Source: Cedecea neteri (GTDB lineage Bacteria; Pseudomonadota; Gammaproteobacteria; Enterobacterales; Enterobacteriaceae). From it: 64,000 nt of DNA. Positions 56,554 through 63,989 of the stretch are shown here, piece by piece (position 1 is the stretch's first letter; the number at the start of each line of letters is the position of its first letter). Below the pieces are notes generated by a model that did no database searches, was not told the DNA's origin, and saw only the letters and a program-made list of their open reading frames with translations. The position numbers and the translations under genes were made by a program. The stretch spans positions 868,001-932,000 of the forward strand of contig NZ_CP009458.1 of assembly GCF_000758305.1 (NCBI RefSeq). The letters run 5' to 3'.

Positions 56554-57479
56554 GTATTCGCATAATCCCGCAAGATCAGCTGGAGAAGAGCGAGAAACGC
56601 ACGGCGGAAGTGATTCCGCCGTTATTATTCCCCAGGCTCAAAAATCTCTACAACCGCCGTGCTGAACGCCTGCGCGAGCTGGCTGCCAGCAACCCGCTGG
56701 GCGACTATCTGCGCTTTGCCGCGCTGATTGCCCACGCGCAGGAAGTGGTGCTGTACGACCACCCGCTGGAGATGGATTTAACCGCCCTGATTGCCGAAGC
56801 AGCCAAAACCGGCAAGCCGCCGCTGGATATTCACGTCCTGCCGCGTGACCCGCACTGGCAGCGCCTGCTGCAGTCGCTGATTGCCGAGCTTAAGCCAGAA
56901 ATGGACGGCCCGGCGTTAGCGGTAATTGAAAATCTTGAAAAGGCTTCATCCCAGGAGCTGGAAGAGATGGCCACCGCGCTATTCAACGCCGACTTCGCGT
57001 TAGTCAGCAGCGACAAAGCACCGTTTATCTGGGCTGCGCTGTCGCTCTACTGGGCGCAAATGGCGACACTTATCCCCGGCAAAGCCAAAGCCGAATACGG
57101 CGAACAGCGCCAGTTCTGCCCGGTTTGCGGCTCGATTCCGGTTTCCAGCATGGTGCACATCGGCACCACCAACGGCCTGCGTTATCTGCACTGCAACCTG
57201 TGCGAAACCGAATGGCACGTGGTGCGCGTGAAGTGCAGCAACTGCGAGCAGACCCGCGACTTAAACTACTGGTCGCTGGACAGTGAACAGGCGGCGATCA
57301 AAGCCGAAAGCTGCGGCGACTGCGGCACCTACCTGAAAATTCTTTATCAGGAAAAGGACCCGAAAGTGGAAGCCGTCGCCGACGACCTGGCCTCGCTGGT
57401 GCTCGATGCCCGCATGGAGCAGGAAGGCTTCGCCCGCAGCAGCATCAACCCGTTCTTATTCCCTGGCGAAGGGGAATAA
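56550..57479 (+). CDS. fdhE: formate dehydrogenase maturation protein FdhE
   Basis: The 309-residue cytoplasmic protein is needed for assembly of Tat-exported formate dehydrogenases. It has the four CxxC pairs of the family (FCPVCGSIP, HCNLCETEW, KCSNCEQT, SCGDCGTY), which form a rubredoxin-like iron site. It ends the fdo operon and is followed by a terminator. Confidence 0.97.
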   Translation: MSIRIIPQDQLEKSEKRTAEVIPPLLFPRLKNLYNRRAERLRELAASNPLGDYLRFAALIAHAQEVVLYDHPLEMDLTALIAEAAKTGKPPLDIHVLPRDPHWQRLLQSLIAELKPEMDGPALAVIENLEKASSQELEEMATALFNADFALVSSDKAPFIWAALSLYWAQMATLIPGKAKAEYGEQRQFCPVCGSIPVSSMVHIGTTNGLRYLHCNLCETEWHVVRVKCSNCEQTRDLNYWSLDSEQAAIKAESCGDCGTYLKILYQEKDPKVEAVADDLASLVLDARMEQEGFARSSINPFLFPGEGE

Positions 57480-57488
57480 AACTGCCCT

Positions 57489-57519
57489 ACCGGCCAGCCT
57501 TCACTGGCCGGTTATTTTT
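57489..57519 (+). terminator. intrinsic terminator of fdo operon
   Basis: Perfect 9-bp stem ACCGGCCAG / CTGGCCGGT with a 6-base loop, followed by TATTTTT. Confidence 0.92.
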
Positions 57520-57527
57520 CCCGGCAA

Positions 57528-57749
57528 TCAGCCACGCTTAATCATCTGCACCACCTGATCGCTTTGGATCTGATGCTCCACGCCCTGCGCGTCGTAGTAA
57601 CGCGTCAGCCCGGTTTGCTTGTCCAGCTCCGGCTTGCCTTTGGTCACGATCATTTCGCCGGTTTTCGTCGACCTCACGTAGCTGCTTGAACAAGCCACCG
57701 CCGACAGCGCAGCCACACTCACCAGCATCATCCCGAAAAATTTTTTCAT
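57528..57749 (-). CDS. YgdI/YgdR-family lipoprotein
   Basis: A 73-residue lipoprotein: signal MKKFFGMMLVSVAALSAVACSSS with the lipobox Cys after AVA. It is followed by the DUF903-type domain YVRSTKTGEMIVTKGKPELDKQTGLTRYYDAQG in pieces. The frame extends to 57758 through a TTG, but the ATG at 57749 gives a proper signal peptide. YgdI/YgdR proteins are small envelope lipoproteins of unknown role. It is convergent with the fdo operon. Confidence 0.9.
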   Translation of the reverse strand: MKKFFGMMLVSVAALSAVACSSSYVRSTKTGEMIVTKGKPELDKQTGLTRYYDAQGVEHQIQSDQVVQMIKRG

Positions 57750-58076
57750 TTTTGCCAACCCGTTATTGTTTTAGACGCCGGATTGTAGCTGGATGAAATG
57801 CAACCGGTTGTTAACGAGTATTGCTGCTGATCAAAACGGCCTGGTTCTTTTTTGGCTGAATCATCGTTACCGCCACATGTTTGCCAGGCGGATTTCTGAT
57901 ACAAGTTGTGCAGAATGAAGCCCGGCAAACCCCGCTGGAACGAGCAGCTTATGGGCCGTTAGATTGATTTGGTGAATAATTTCACTTTAGGCGCAGCATA
58001 TATTCTTACTGACCCATTGGGTAGCAGTAGGAAACCCGGTATACTACGCCCCGCCTCCATGTAGCAATGCAGGCGC
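57750..58076. promoter_or_regulatory. intergenic region with selC promoter
   Basis: No ORF is credible in these 327 bases. A promoter for selC is visible: TTGGGT at 58017-58022, 17 bases, then TATACT at 58040-58045, followed by a GC-rich discriminator (CGCCCCGCC) typical of tRNA genes under stringent control. The part nearest 57749 is the upstream region of the lipoprotein gene. Confidence 0.65.
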
Positions 58077-58171
58077 GGAAGGTCGTCGTCTCCGGTGAGG
58101 CGGCTGGACTTCAACTCCAGTTGGTGCCGCCAGCGGCGCCGGGCAGGTTCGACTCCTGTGACTTTCCGCCA
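58077..58171 (+). tRNA. selC: tRNA-Sec(UCA)
   Basis: A 95-base tRNA gene, the same length as E. coli selC, with anticodon TCA in the CTTCAAC loop, an 8-bp acceptor stem (GGAAGGTC / GACTTTCC, one G-T), a long variable arm and an encoded CCA end. It serves fdoG and other selenoproteins. It marks the left junction of an island: core-genome sequence ends here and AT-rich DNA begins. Confidence 0.97.
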
Positions 58172-58688
58172 TCTATCATTCGAAATTATTTCTATTTTCC
58201 TTTAATTACAATAAAATAATCATCATCCCCGTCTGTATAAATCCTGATTCATTTGCCAGAACACATGAAAAATGTGCCGACATTACTAGCTGACGGTTAT
58301 ACCAAATAATGGGGGCAAGTCGGTCTAACTAAGACTATGGGATGATTTGTATACGTGTCATCTATTTATTTCAGTAAGTTGCATTATTGATGGAAGTTGC
58401 TTGATAGCTCTAGAGTCACAATCAATTTAATTTCTCACAGATTTAAACCATTTAACGACTAAACCACCAGTAGCACTTATTCATTGTTATTCAAATTAGT
58501 TCACAACTACTACATGTAGTGTTTCTACTTCCAATTTATAACTAAATGTAGAAAAATTTGATAATTCATCAACATCACCTTGCTAAAAATAATTTTTAGA
58601 GTAAAGATTTAGGTAGTTGATTGAAAAAAAAATGTGATGTAAGTATAATCGTCCGGCCTTTGCGTGAGGCAATGTTAAGGAAAATACT
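58172..58688. other. island left end, AT-rich non-coding region
   Basis: These 517 bases follow selC directly and contain no credible ORF. The composition is sharply more AT-rich than the DNA before selC. No integrase gene is next to the tRNA. The region ends in the promoter and leader of the deaminase module. Confidence 0.6.
58621..58649 (+). promoter_or_regulatory. strong sigma-70 promoter of the deaminase module
   Basis: TTGAAA at 58621-58626 and a perfect TATAAT at 58644-58649 are spaced by 17 bases. The transcript would begin near 58656, with a leader of about 30 bases containing the short hairpin GCCT-TTGCGTG-AGGC before the 58-codon ORF. Confidence 0.75.
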
Positions 58689-58958
58689 ATGATTTACTTA
58701 TTGAAGGCTGCAGAAAAAGAAGAAAAATTTGTAGAACGTATTGAATCTACGAAACCCTCTGCGTCTTTTAATAAAGTAGAAAACTTAGCAGAACGAAAAA
58801 ATTTATTAGAAATGAATAAAGCATTAAAAAAAGTTTTATCCGCAGCGTCAAAAATCAATTGGTAATTTATAATTATAAAAATAAACAGAATTAGAGTAGG
58901 TTATTTTATTTTTAAAACACCAGATAAAATTATTATTTAAATTCTCTGGAGAGCTCAC
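58650..58958 (+). ncRNA. candidate AvcI-type inhibitory RNA region
   Basis: This covers the presumed transcript from the strong promoter to the deaminase start, about 300 bases, similar in place to the AvcI/DifV RNA. The assignment rests on position and on knowledge of the family, not on a sequence match I can verify. The 3' half is very AT-rich with little visible stable structure. Confidence 0.4.
58689..58865 (+). CDS. 58-residue ORF upstream of deaminase (avcI position)
   Basis: The ORF has a good ribosome site (AAGGA, 8 bases spacing) and encodes a Lys/Glu-rich, helical, soluble peptide (start MIYLLKAAEKEEKFVER). It ends 93 bases before the deaminase gene. In described AvcID systems the region just upstream of avcD gives a small RNA, AvcI, that holds the deaminase inactive, so this stretch may act as RNA, as a peptide, or both. 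I do not recognise the peptide. Confidence 0.55.
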   Translation: MIYLLKAAEKEEKFVERIESTKPSASFNKVENLAERKNLLEMNKALKKVLSAASKINW

Positions 58959-60467
58959 ATGGCAGAGTCAGCTGAAAATATTATTCCTGTGCATCAATGG
59001 GTAGAATATGATAAATCAGATAGTATAAATGATATTAAAGGCAGGCGTTCTCAAGAACTGATAATTGGTTTGTGTGGAGCTATTGGTTCGGGTATTAAAA
59101 CCCTCAAAGAACAAACTATACTGTGCTTAAAACAAAATGGTTATCGTGTAGAACACGTCAGAGTAAGTGATCTTATTGCAGCAATTACTAAGGTCAGTAC
59201 AACAACTCTTAACAGCTTTGATAGATACAATAAATTACAAGATCTGGGAGACAATTTAAGAGAAAATCATAAGAACTTTATTTGTGCTGAACTGGCTATA
59301 TTGGAGATCCAAGTTTTAAGAGAAAAAATTTATGGCACGGATAATCCAGAGATCACTAAAAATACTAAAAAGACCGCTTACATAATTGATCAAATAAAGC
59401 ATCCAGAAGAAGTAGAGCTTTTGAATCAGGTTTATAAGAATAACTTTTATCTAGTCGGGTTGTTGCGCACAGTAGCCGAACGTATACAAAACTTGCGGGA
59501 TGAAGGTATCAAAGAAGAAGATGTCAAAAAAATAATTGAGCGGGACAGGAAATCATTAAATAAATTTGGTCAGCAAGTTGAAGAAACCTTACAGCTTTCT
59601 GATTATTTTATAAAAAATCTTGATACAGAGGTGATGAAAAAGTCAGTTCTTAGATTCATAGACCTTATTCACGGAGCTAATAATATTACTCCATCAAAAG
59701 ATGAGTCAGGTATGTATGCTGCATACTCAGCTTCTTTAGGATCAGCTTGCCTTTCTCGTCAGGTAGGAGCATCCATAATGGATGTTGCCGGCAACATTAT
59801 TGCTTCAGGAAGAAATGATGTTCCACAATACGGCGGAGGGCTTTATACTTCCGAAAGCAAAAAAGATAGAAGATGTTTTAATAAAAATGGATGCCATAAC
59901 GATAAACACAAGGCTCTTTTAAATAAAGAAATAGCGGGAATTTTACAACAATTTAATCTATCTGATGCAGGAATAATTGCAGAAAAAATAATGAAAGAAA
60001 CTAAAGCAAAATATCTAATCGAATATTCTCGTGCAGTACACGCCGAGATGGATGCTATAGTTTCATTAGCTAGGAACACAAACATGGGCACAACTGGTAA
60101 TACTTTATATTGTACAACCTATCCTTGCCATGTTTGCGCTCGCCATATAGTTGCAGCAGGCTTAAAACGCGTAGTTTACATTGAGCCGTATGAAAAAAGT
60201 CTTGCATTGCAATTGCATGATGACACTATTTGTCAAACTGATCAAAGTCCAGCACCTGATAAAGTCCTGTTTGAGAATTTCGAGGGAGTTGCGCCAAAAA
60301 GGTATGCTAAATTCTTTGGATATCATAGAAAAAGAAAAGATTACCAAGGAAAACCAATAACTTACAGTATCGAAGAATCTTATCATGTTGATACACAATA
60401 TCTTGATAGCTACTCAGATTATGAATCCAAAGTAGTACAAAATGTTAAAGGAAAATTCCAATTATAG
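58959..60467 (+). CDS. AvcD-type anti-phage dCTP deaminase
   Basis: The 502-residue protein has two parts. An N-terminal P-loop, kinase-like domain carries GAIGSGIKT at residues 40-48 (one residue longer than a classical Walker A) and a YIIDQIKHPEEVELL motif near 141-155. A C-terminal deoxycytidylate deaminase domain has HAE at 361-363 and PCHVC at 389-393, giving the zinc ligands His361, Cys390 and Cys393 and the catalytic Glu363. This is the layout of AvcD/DcdV, which deplete dCTP or dCMP on infection. The start has GGAGAG upstream. The gene is AT-rich and clearly acquired. Confidence 0.88.
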   Translation: MAESAENIIPVHQWVEYDKSDSINDIKGRRSQELIIGLCGAIGSGIKTLKEQTILCLKQNGYRVEHVRVSDLIAAITKVSTTTLNSFDRYNKLQDLGDNLRENHKNFICAELAILEIQVLREKIYGTDNPEITKNTKKTAYIIDQIKHPEEVELLNQVYKNNFYLVGLLRTVAERIQNLRDEGIKEEDVKKIIERDRKSLNKFGQQVEETLQLSDYFIKNLDTEVMKKSVLRFIDLIHGANNITPSKDESGMYAAYSASLGSACLSRQVGASIMDVAGNIIASGRNDVPQYGGGLYTSESKKDRRCFNKNGCHNDKHKALLNKEIAGILQQFNLSDAGIIAEKIMKETKAKYLIEYSRAVHAEMDAIVSLARNTNMGTTGNTLYCTTYPCHVCARHIVAAGLKRVVYIEPYEKSLALQLHDDTICQTDQSPAPDKVLFENFEGVAPKRYAKFFGYHRKRKDYQGKPITYSIEESYHVDTQYLDSYSDYESKVVQNVKGKFQL

Positions 60468-60826
60468 GATTGACTTAATCATTAACATTTAAAGAGATTA
60501 TTTCCTAAAATGCGTATAAGTAGTAATTAAATTTGAAAAATAATTTATGAGACTCTATACCTTCACTTGCATAATTAATTAAGTGCAATTGAGGGTGTCA
60601 ATAAAACTCTGAAAATTAAAATATTTATATTCATAGAAATAAATACCAATCAAAGACTCTATTACCCCCGCTAATATTGAACCAAACTCTCTTTAATTCC
60701 TCTCTTCAATGCTTTTGGAATCTACATATTTACGAAAATTAAATTTATATTTTCTATATAAAATATTGAAAAGACCACAGCCTTAGAATAAGATAGTTAA
60801 TATTTTATTTTTATGAACTTATAATA
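60468..60826. other. AT-rich gap with promoter of EEP operon
   Basis: A gap of 359 bases without a credible ORF. A promoter can be placed at TTGAAA (60766-60771), 17 bases, TAAGAT (60789-60794), giving a short leader to the next gene. Confidence 0.5.
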
Positions 60827-61717
60827 ATGAATAGAGAAATATGCTTTTGCTGGTGGAATACAGGATTAGTTCCACCACTAACGAAAAAAATCAATAAACC
60901 TTTTGATACAGTGAAATCTCAGCGGGTTGAAGATGTCGTCATTCATTTAATGGAAAAAACTGCGATAGACATATTAATACTAGCTGAGGTATCCCATAGC
61001 TGTCTCTCTTTTTTAGAAAAATTAGCTGAGACAGTCCATATGGAACTAATTACATCGACAGAGAAAGTAGGGAGAATAAATTTCGACATAGCAATCCTTT
61101 ACGAAAAGACAAAACTTCAATTTTTAGAGAAAGAAAACTTAGTTCCAGAAACTGCGTCTGGGAGAAAATTACGCTGTGGCACACGTTTTCTTTTTCAAGA
61201 AAATATATCACATGAAAAACTAACACTATTTGCTTCTCACTGGCCAAGTAGACTTCACAAAAGTGAAAAGAGAATAACCCTTGGTCAAAAATTAAGAGAA
61301 AACATTGATTTTATTTATAATAAGAAAATAGATAACGTGATTCTAATCGGTGATTATAATGATCAACCATTTAGTCCATCAATTGTTGAAGGATTAGAAG
61401 CGACAAAAGATATTGATATGGTAAAAAGAAAAAGAAAACTCCTATATAATCCATTCTGGCGACATTTAGATAAAAAAAACGAATCCCATCTATTTTCAGG
61501 AAGTTACTATCATAAAAACAATGATATAGATAAATGGTTTACTTATGACCAAATGATGTTTTCTTCTTCATTTTTAAATGATAAGATAGGCACATGGAGG
61601 CTTGACATAAAGAGCTCTCACTTTCATTCTGATAGCATATCCAAAAATGAAATAGGTTTTGATTTCCTCTCATTTTTTGATCATGTTCCCATTTATAGTA
61701 AGATACATAAAATATGA
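60827..61717 (+). CDS. endonuclease/exonuclease/phosphatase-fold protein
   Basis: The 296-residue protein has the EEP superfamily active-site set: Asn11 (WWNTG), Glu54 (ILAEVS), His138 (FASHWPSR), Asp176 and Asn178 (LIGDYNDQP), Asp241 (YDQMMFSS) and the terminal Asp285-His286 (FFDHVPI). The metal-dependent catalytic site thus appears complete, so it should cut DNA, RNA or another phosphodiester. No signal peptide or membrane helix is seen. No clear ribosome site precedes the ATG. It overlaps the next gene by four bases. The gene is AT-rich and belongs to the island. The substrate is unknown; a defence role is inferred from the neighbouring deaminase. Confidence 0.85.
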   Translation: MNREICFCWWNTGLVPPLTKKINKPFDTVKSQRVEDVVIHLMEKTAIDILILAEVSHSCLSFLEKLAETVHMELITSTEKVGRINFDIAILYEKTKLQFLEKENLVPETASGRKLRCGTRFLFQENISHEKLTLFASHWPSRLHKSEKRITLGQKLRENIDFIYNKKIDNVILIGDYNDQPFSPSIVEGLEATKDIDMVKRKRKLLYNPFWRHLDKKNESHLFSGSYYHKNNDIDKWFTYDQMMFSSSFLNDKIGTWRLDIKSSHFHSDSISKNEIGFDFLSFFDHVPIYSKIHKI

Positions 61718-62166
61718 ATGATAAAAACGATATTAACTTAACTGATCTAATAAAAAAACAACTGGAGAAGGTTAATTCTCTTTTTAACGAAAAGAATATT
61801 ATTGAGAATGAGATAAAAAATACGTTTTCGATCATTGGAAGCTTAATGAAAGAAGAAATAGCCTTCCATTTTGAGAAAGAAATAGATCGCTATGATGATG
61901 AAGTTACCACTCTATATGCTAGTCCCAAAAATAGTAAATCAAAGTATATAATAATATCCTATGACTTTGACAATAACTCTATATTTCCTATAAAAATCAT
62001 AGACTATAGTGATAACTCTTGGCTTTGCAACAATGCAAATGACGTGAAAAGAGCATTATCCAGTATGATATCAGATGACCAATTTATGATAAGGCTTCTT
62101 GCAATATCAAAAGAATCAAATTCAGAAAAGAACATTGATATATTTGATGACAATATACCTTTTTAA
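61714..62166 (+). CDS. unrecognised acidic partner of the EEP protein
   Basis: I do not recognise this 150-residue protein. It begins at ATGA overlapping the EEP stop, so translation is coupled. The N-terminal third looks like a coiled coil (LIKKQLEKVNSLFNEKNIIENEIKNT). The rest has a mixed alpha-beta pattern with Asp-rich segments (SYDFDNNSIFPIKIIDYSDN) and an acidic C-terminus. It may be an inhibitor, sensor or specificity subunit of the EEP protein; no family supports a choice. Confidence 0.75.
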   Translation: MNDKNDINLTDLIKKQLEKVNSLFNEKNIIENEIKNTFSIIGSLMKEEIAFHFEKEIDRYDDEVTTLYASPKNSKSKYIIISYDFDNNSIFPIKIIDYSDNSWLCNNANDVKRALSSMISDDQFMIRLLAISKESNSEKNIDIFDDNIPF

Positions 62167-62191
62167 ATTTATTCGTAAGTATAAATTTAAG

Positions 62192-62383
62192 TTATCCTTT
62201 AGGCGCAATCCCTCTTGCCTTTAAAGCCTCCCTAGCCAGGTTCTTTAACCAGTTAGCGAGGCTTATTCCTTCTTCGGCAGCAACTGCATCTAGCTGTTCC
62301 TTTAATGCCGGATCAATGCGCATCTTAAACTGAGGTGACTTGCCTCCACCTTTTGGTTTTTTTTCACGCGATATGATTGACAT
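62192..62383 (-). CDS. ribbon-helix-helix (Arc/CopG-like) small protein
   Basis: The 63-residue protein from the ATG at 62383 (AGGTGG upstream) has a basic Gly/Lys-rich start and then the ribbon-helix-helix pattern: PQFKMRIDPALKEQLDAVAAEEGISLANWLKNLAREAL in pieces. Such proteins bind DNA as dimers and act as repressors or antitoxins. It is divergent from the 176-residue gene and may repress it. The longer frame to 62497 lacks support. Confidence 0.75.
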   Translation of the reverse strand: MSIISREKKPKGGGKSPQFKMRIDPALKEQLDAVAAEEGISLANWLKNLAREALKARGIAPKG

Positions 62384-62453
62384 GAGGCCACCTATTGGAT
62401 AGTTTTTGTTCTTATAGAAGGCCACACTAACATAAGGCCTTTTATCAGAGCAA

Positions 62454-62488
62454 CGCCCCGGCAGTGCTGCAACACATACCGGAGCGTT
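62454..62488. repeat. inverted repeat in divergent promoter region
   Basis: ACGCCCCGG (62454-62462) and CCGGAGCGT (62480-62488) are complementary at 8 of 9 positions, enclosing the short palindrome GCAGTGCTGC. It lies between the RHH gene and the 176-residue gene, a plausible operator for the RHH protein. Confidence 0.5.
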
Positions 62489-62522
62489 TAACCACAACGT
62501 TCAATGTTAAGGACATAACGCC

Positions 62523-63053
62523 ATGGCTAACCACGATAGTACCACAACCGCTAATCCCCAAATCCTGGGCTTTCAACCAGTTACTCACTCTGAAATCTCA
62601 GCCCTCTTAAAAACTCCGCTCGGTACCTCTCACGATCTCTTTCAGGTGCTGGATATTTGCGAGCGATACGCTGAAGTCCTGATTGAGAATAAAGACATCG
62701 TCGAGCGCATGGCGCTGTGTGGCCGCCTGTATGCCGGGCTGGAAGTGTTGAAAGTCGTGCTGGATAAACCACTGCCGGAACATCTGATTGAAGCTCTCAC
62801 CGCGGAAAAGAGCGAGATTAAGGACGATGACTGGCCCCTGACGGCTGAGTCAGACCTGCTGCGGGAATATTGCAGCGCCCTGACGCTCGTGCTGCTGAAC
62901 CAGCAGGAGTCCGCCGGGCAAGAGAGCACGATCACCGGCCTGCTATTCGAGCTGATTAACGTCCTGAACGACAGCCTGCGAGCGCCCCGCTTTGTCCGAA
63001 CCCCTTCGGGGTTAGCGATGATAGATAATAGCTCAGTAGACTCAGTTCATTAA
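62523..63053 (+). CDS. unrecognised 176-residue island protein
   Basis: An AAGGA site precedes the ATG. The protein is acidic, mainly helical and soluble, without a signal peptide; a central helix-rich part runs from about residue 38 to 135 (LFQVLDICERYAEVL, GLEVLKVVLDK, EYCSALTLVLLNQQ). I do not recognise it. Unlike the EEP and deaminase genes its composition is close to that of the core genome, so this module probably joined the island separately. A terminator follows. Confidence 0.75.
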   Translation: MANHDSTTTANPQILGFQPVTHSEISALLKTPLGTSHDLFQVLDICERYAEVLIENKDIVERMALCGRLYAGLEVLKVVLDKPLPEHLIEALTAEKSEIKDDDWPLTAESDLLREYCSALTLVLLNQQESAGQESTITGLLFELINVLNDSLRAPRFVRTPSGLAMIDNSSVDSVH

Positions 63054-63066
63054 ACGTTAATGTGAA

Positions 63067-63097
63067 GCAGGTACGCGAAGGCGTACCTGCCTGTTAT
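63067..63097 (+). terminator. hairpin after the 176-residue gene
   Basis: Perfect 10-bp stem GCAGGTACGC / GCGTACCTGC with a GAAG loop, followed by CTGTTATTTG. Confidence 0.75.
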
Positions 63098-63281
63098 TTG
63101 CGATGCGTTACGCAATGGGCAAACCGCTTTCAGATTTTACGATCGCTACCATGCATACTTAACCTCCTCACAGAGCACGAATTACTGTTGTGAAAACGGT
63201 TATCCGCCAACTTCGGCTGCAATTTAGTTTTTATGAATTAAGAACAAAACACCGGCCTGATCTTGAGGGCAAGTCAAAAAA

Positions 63282-63310
63282 ATGACTAATTTTTGAGTAG
63301 TCACTATAAT
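63282..63310 (+). promoter_or_regulatory. promoter with operator of the TA pair
   Basis: A perfect TATAAT (63305-63310) lies 17 bases after ATGACT (63282-63287). The spacer region carries the inverted repeat TGACTA-N9-TAGTCA (63283-63303), which overlaps the -35 element. Binding of the Phd-type antitoxin here would give the usual autoregulation. Confidence 0.7.
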
Positions 63311-63346
63311 GAGCGAATCGAACGATTCATACGATATGGTGAACAA

Positions 63347-63607
63347 ATGCATACGCTCACGGCGAACGAAGCGAAAACACAATTTGGAGATATGTTACTG
63401 AAAGTTCAAAGAGAACCTGTCCAGATAAGCCGGAACGGTAAACTGGTGGCGGTTGTCGTTTCCGTTGAGGATTATCAACAGTTGGAAGCGATGAAATTCC
63501 AACTTTTGCAGGCTAAAATCCAACGTGCACGCAATCAAAGCGATAAAGGCCAGACCGTCGATGGCGACGAATTTTTCGATGCTCTTATGGAGCAATACAA
63601 GGAATAG
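63347..63607 (+). CDS. Phd/YefM-family antitoxin
   Basis: The 86-residue protein begins MHTLTANEAKTQFGDMLLKV, the typical Phd/YefM start, and continues with PVQISRNGKLVAVVVSVEDYQQLE. The C-terminal tail is charged and should wrap the toxin. A TTG further up is in frame but falls within the promoter and operator, so the ATG at 63347 is used. It neutralises the ParE-type toxin encoded three bases downstream. Confidence 0.9.
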   Translation: MHTLTANEAKTQFGDMLLKVQREPVQISRNGKLVAVVVSVEDYQQLEAMKFQLLQAKIQRARNQSDKGQTVDGDEFFDALMEQYKE

Positions 63608-63610
63608 CGG

Positions 63611-63916
63611 GTGGCATACAGGCTAACGGAAGAAGCGCGGCGCGACATTGTTGAAATTCGTGATTACACGGTAGCTAATTGGGGGATACCTCAATCCAAA
63701 AGTTATCTTCTTGGCCTGCGTCAACTGTTCAGCAGGTTGGCTGAATCGCCAGAAATAGGCCAATGCCGCGCCGCAGAACTTGGCTCAAATATCAGTAGCT
63801 TTCCCTATTCAAGTCACATGGTTTATTACCTCAAAAAACCTGATGCAGTAGAAATATTGGCAGTGCTTCATCAAAGCCGGGTTCCTTCCCGGCATTTATC
63901 CAATAGATTGCTCTAG
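63611..63916 (+). CDS. ParE/RelE-superfamily toxin
   Basis: The 101-residue protein from a GTG start has the ParE-type pattern: MAYRLTEEARRDIVEIRDYT, GLRQLFSRLAESPEIGQ, then SFPYSSHMVYYLKKPDAVEILAVLHQSRVP. ParE members poison DNA gyrase and related RelE toxins cleave mRNA; the AVLHQSR C-terminal motif favours ParE. It forms an operon with the antitoxin gene (three-base gap). Such pairs often stabilise islands. Confidence 0.9.
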   Translation: MAYRLTEEARRDIVEIRDYTVANWGIPQSKSYLLGLRQLFSRLAESPEIGQCRAAELGSNISSFPYSSHMVYYLKKPDAVEILAVLHQSRVPSRHLSNRLL

Positions 63917-63971
63917 ACGCTTTCATCCCCTTTTCTAGAAGAGTCTTTCTACTGACCGACCAGGCAAAACC

Positions 63972-63989
63972 ATGCCTCGGGGCATTTTT
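63972..63989 (+). terminator. short terminator after toxin gene
   Basis: ATGCC and GGCAT with a TCGG loop run into five T residues, 56 bases after the toxin stop. Confidence 0.7.

Noticed and set aside
63293..63346. Upstream TTG start for the antitoxin
   Set aside because: It falls inside the operator and promoter, and the ATG at 63347 gives the canonical Phd/YefM start.
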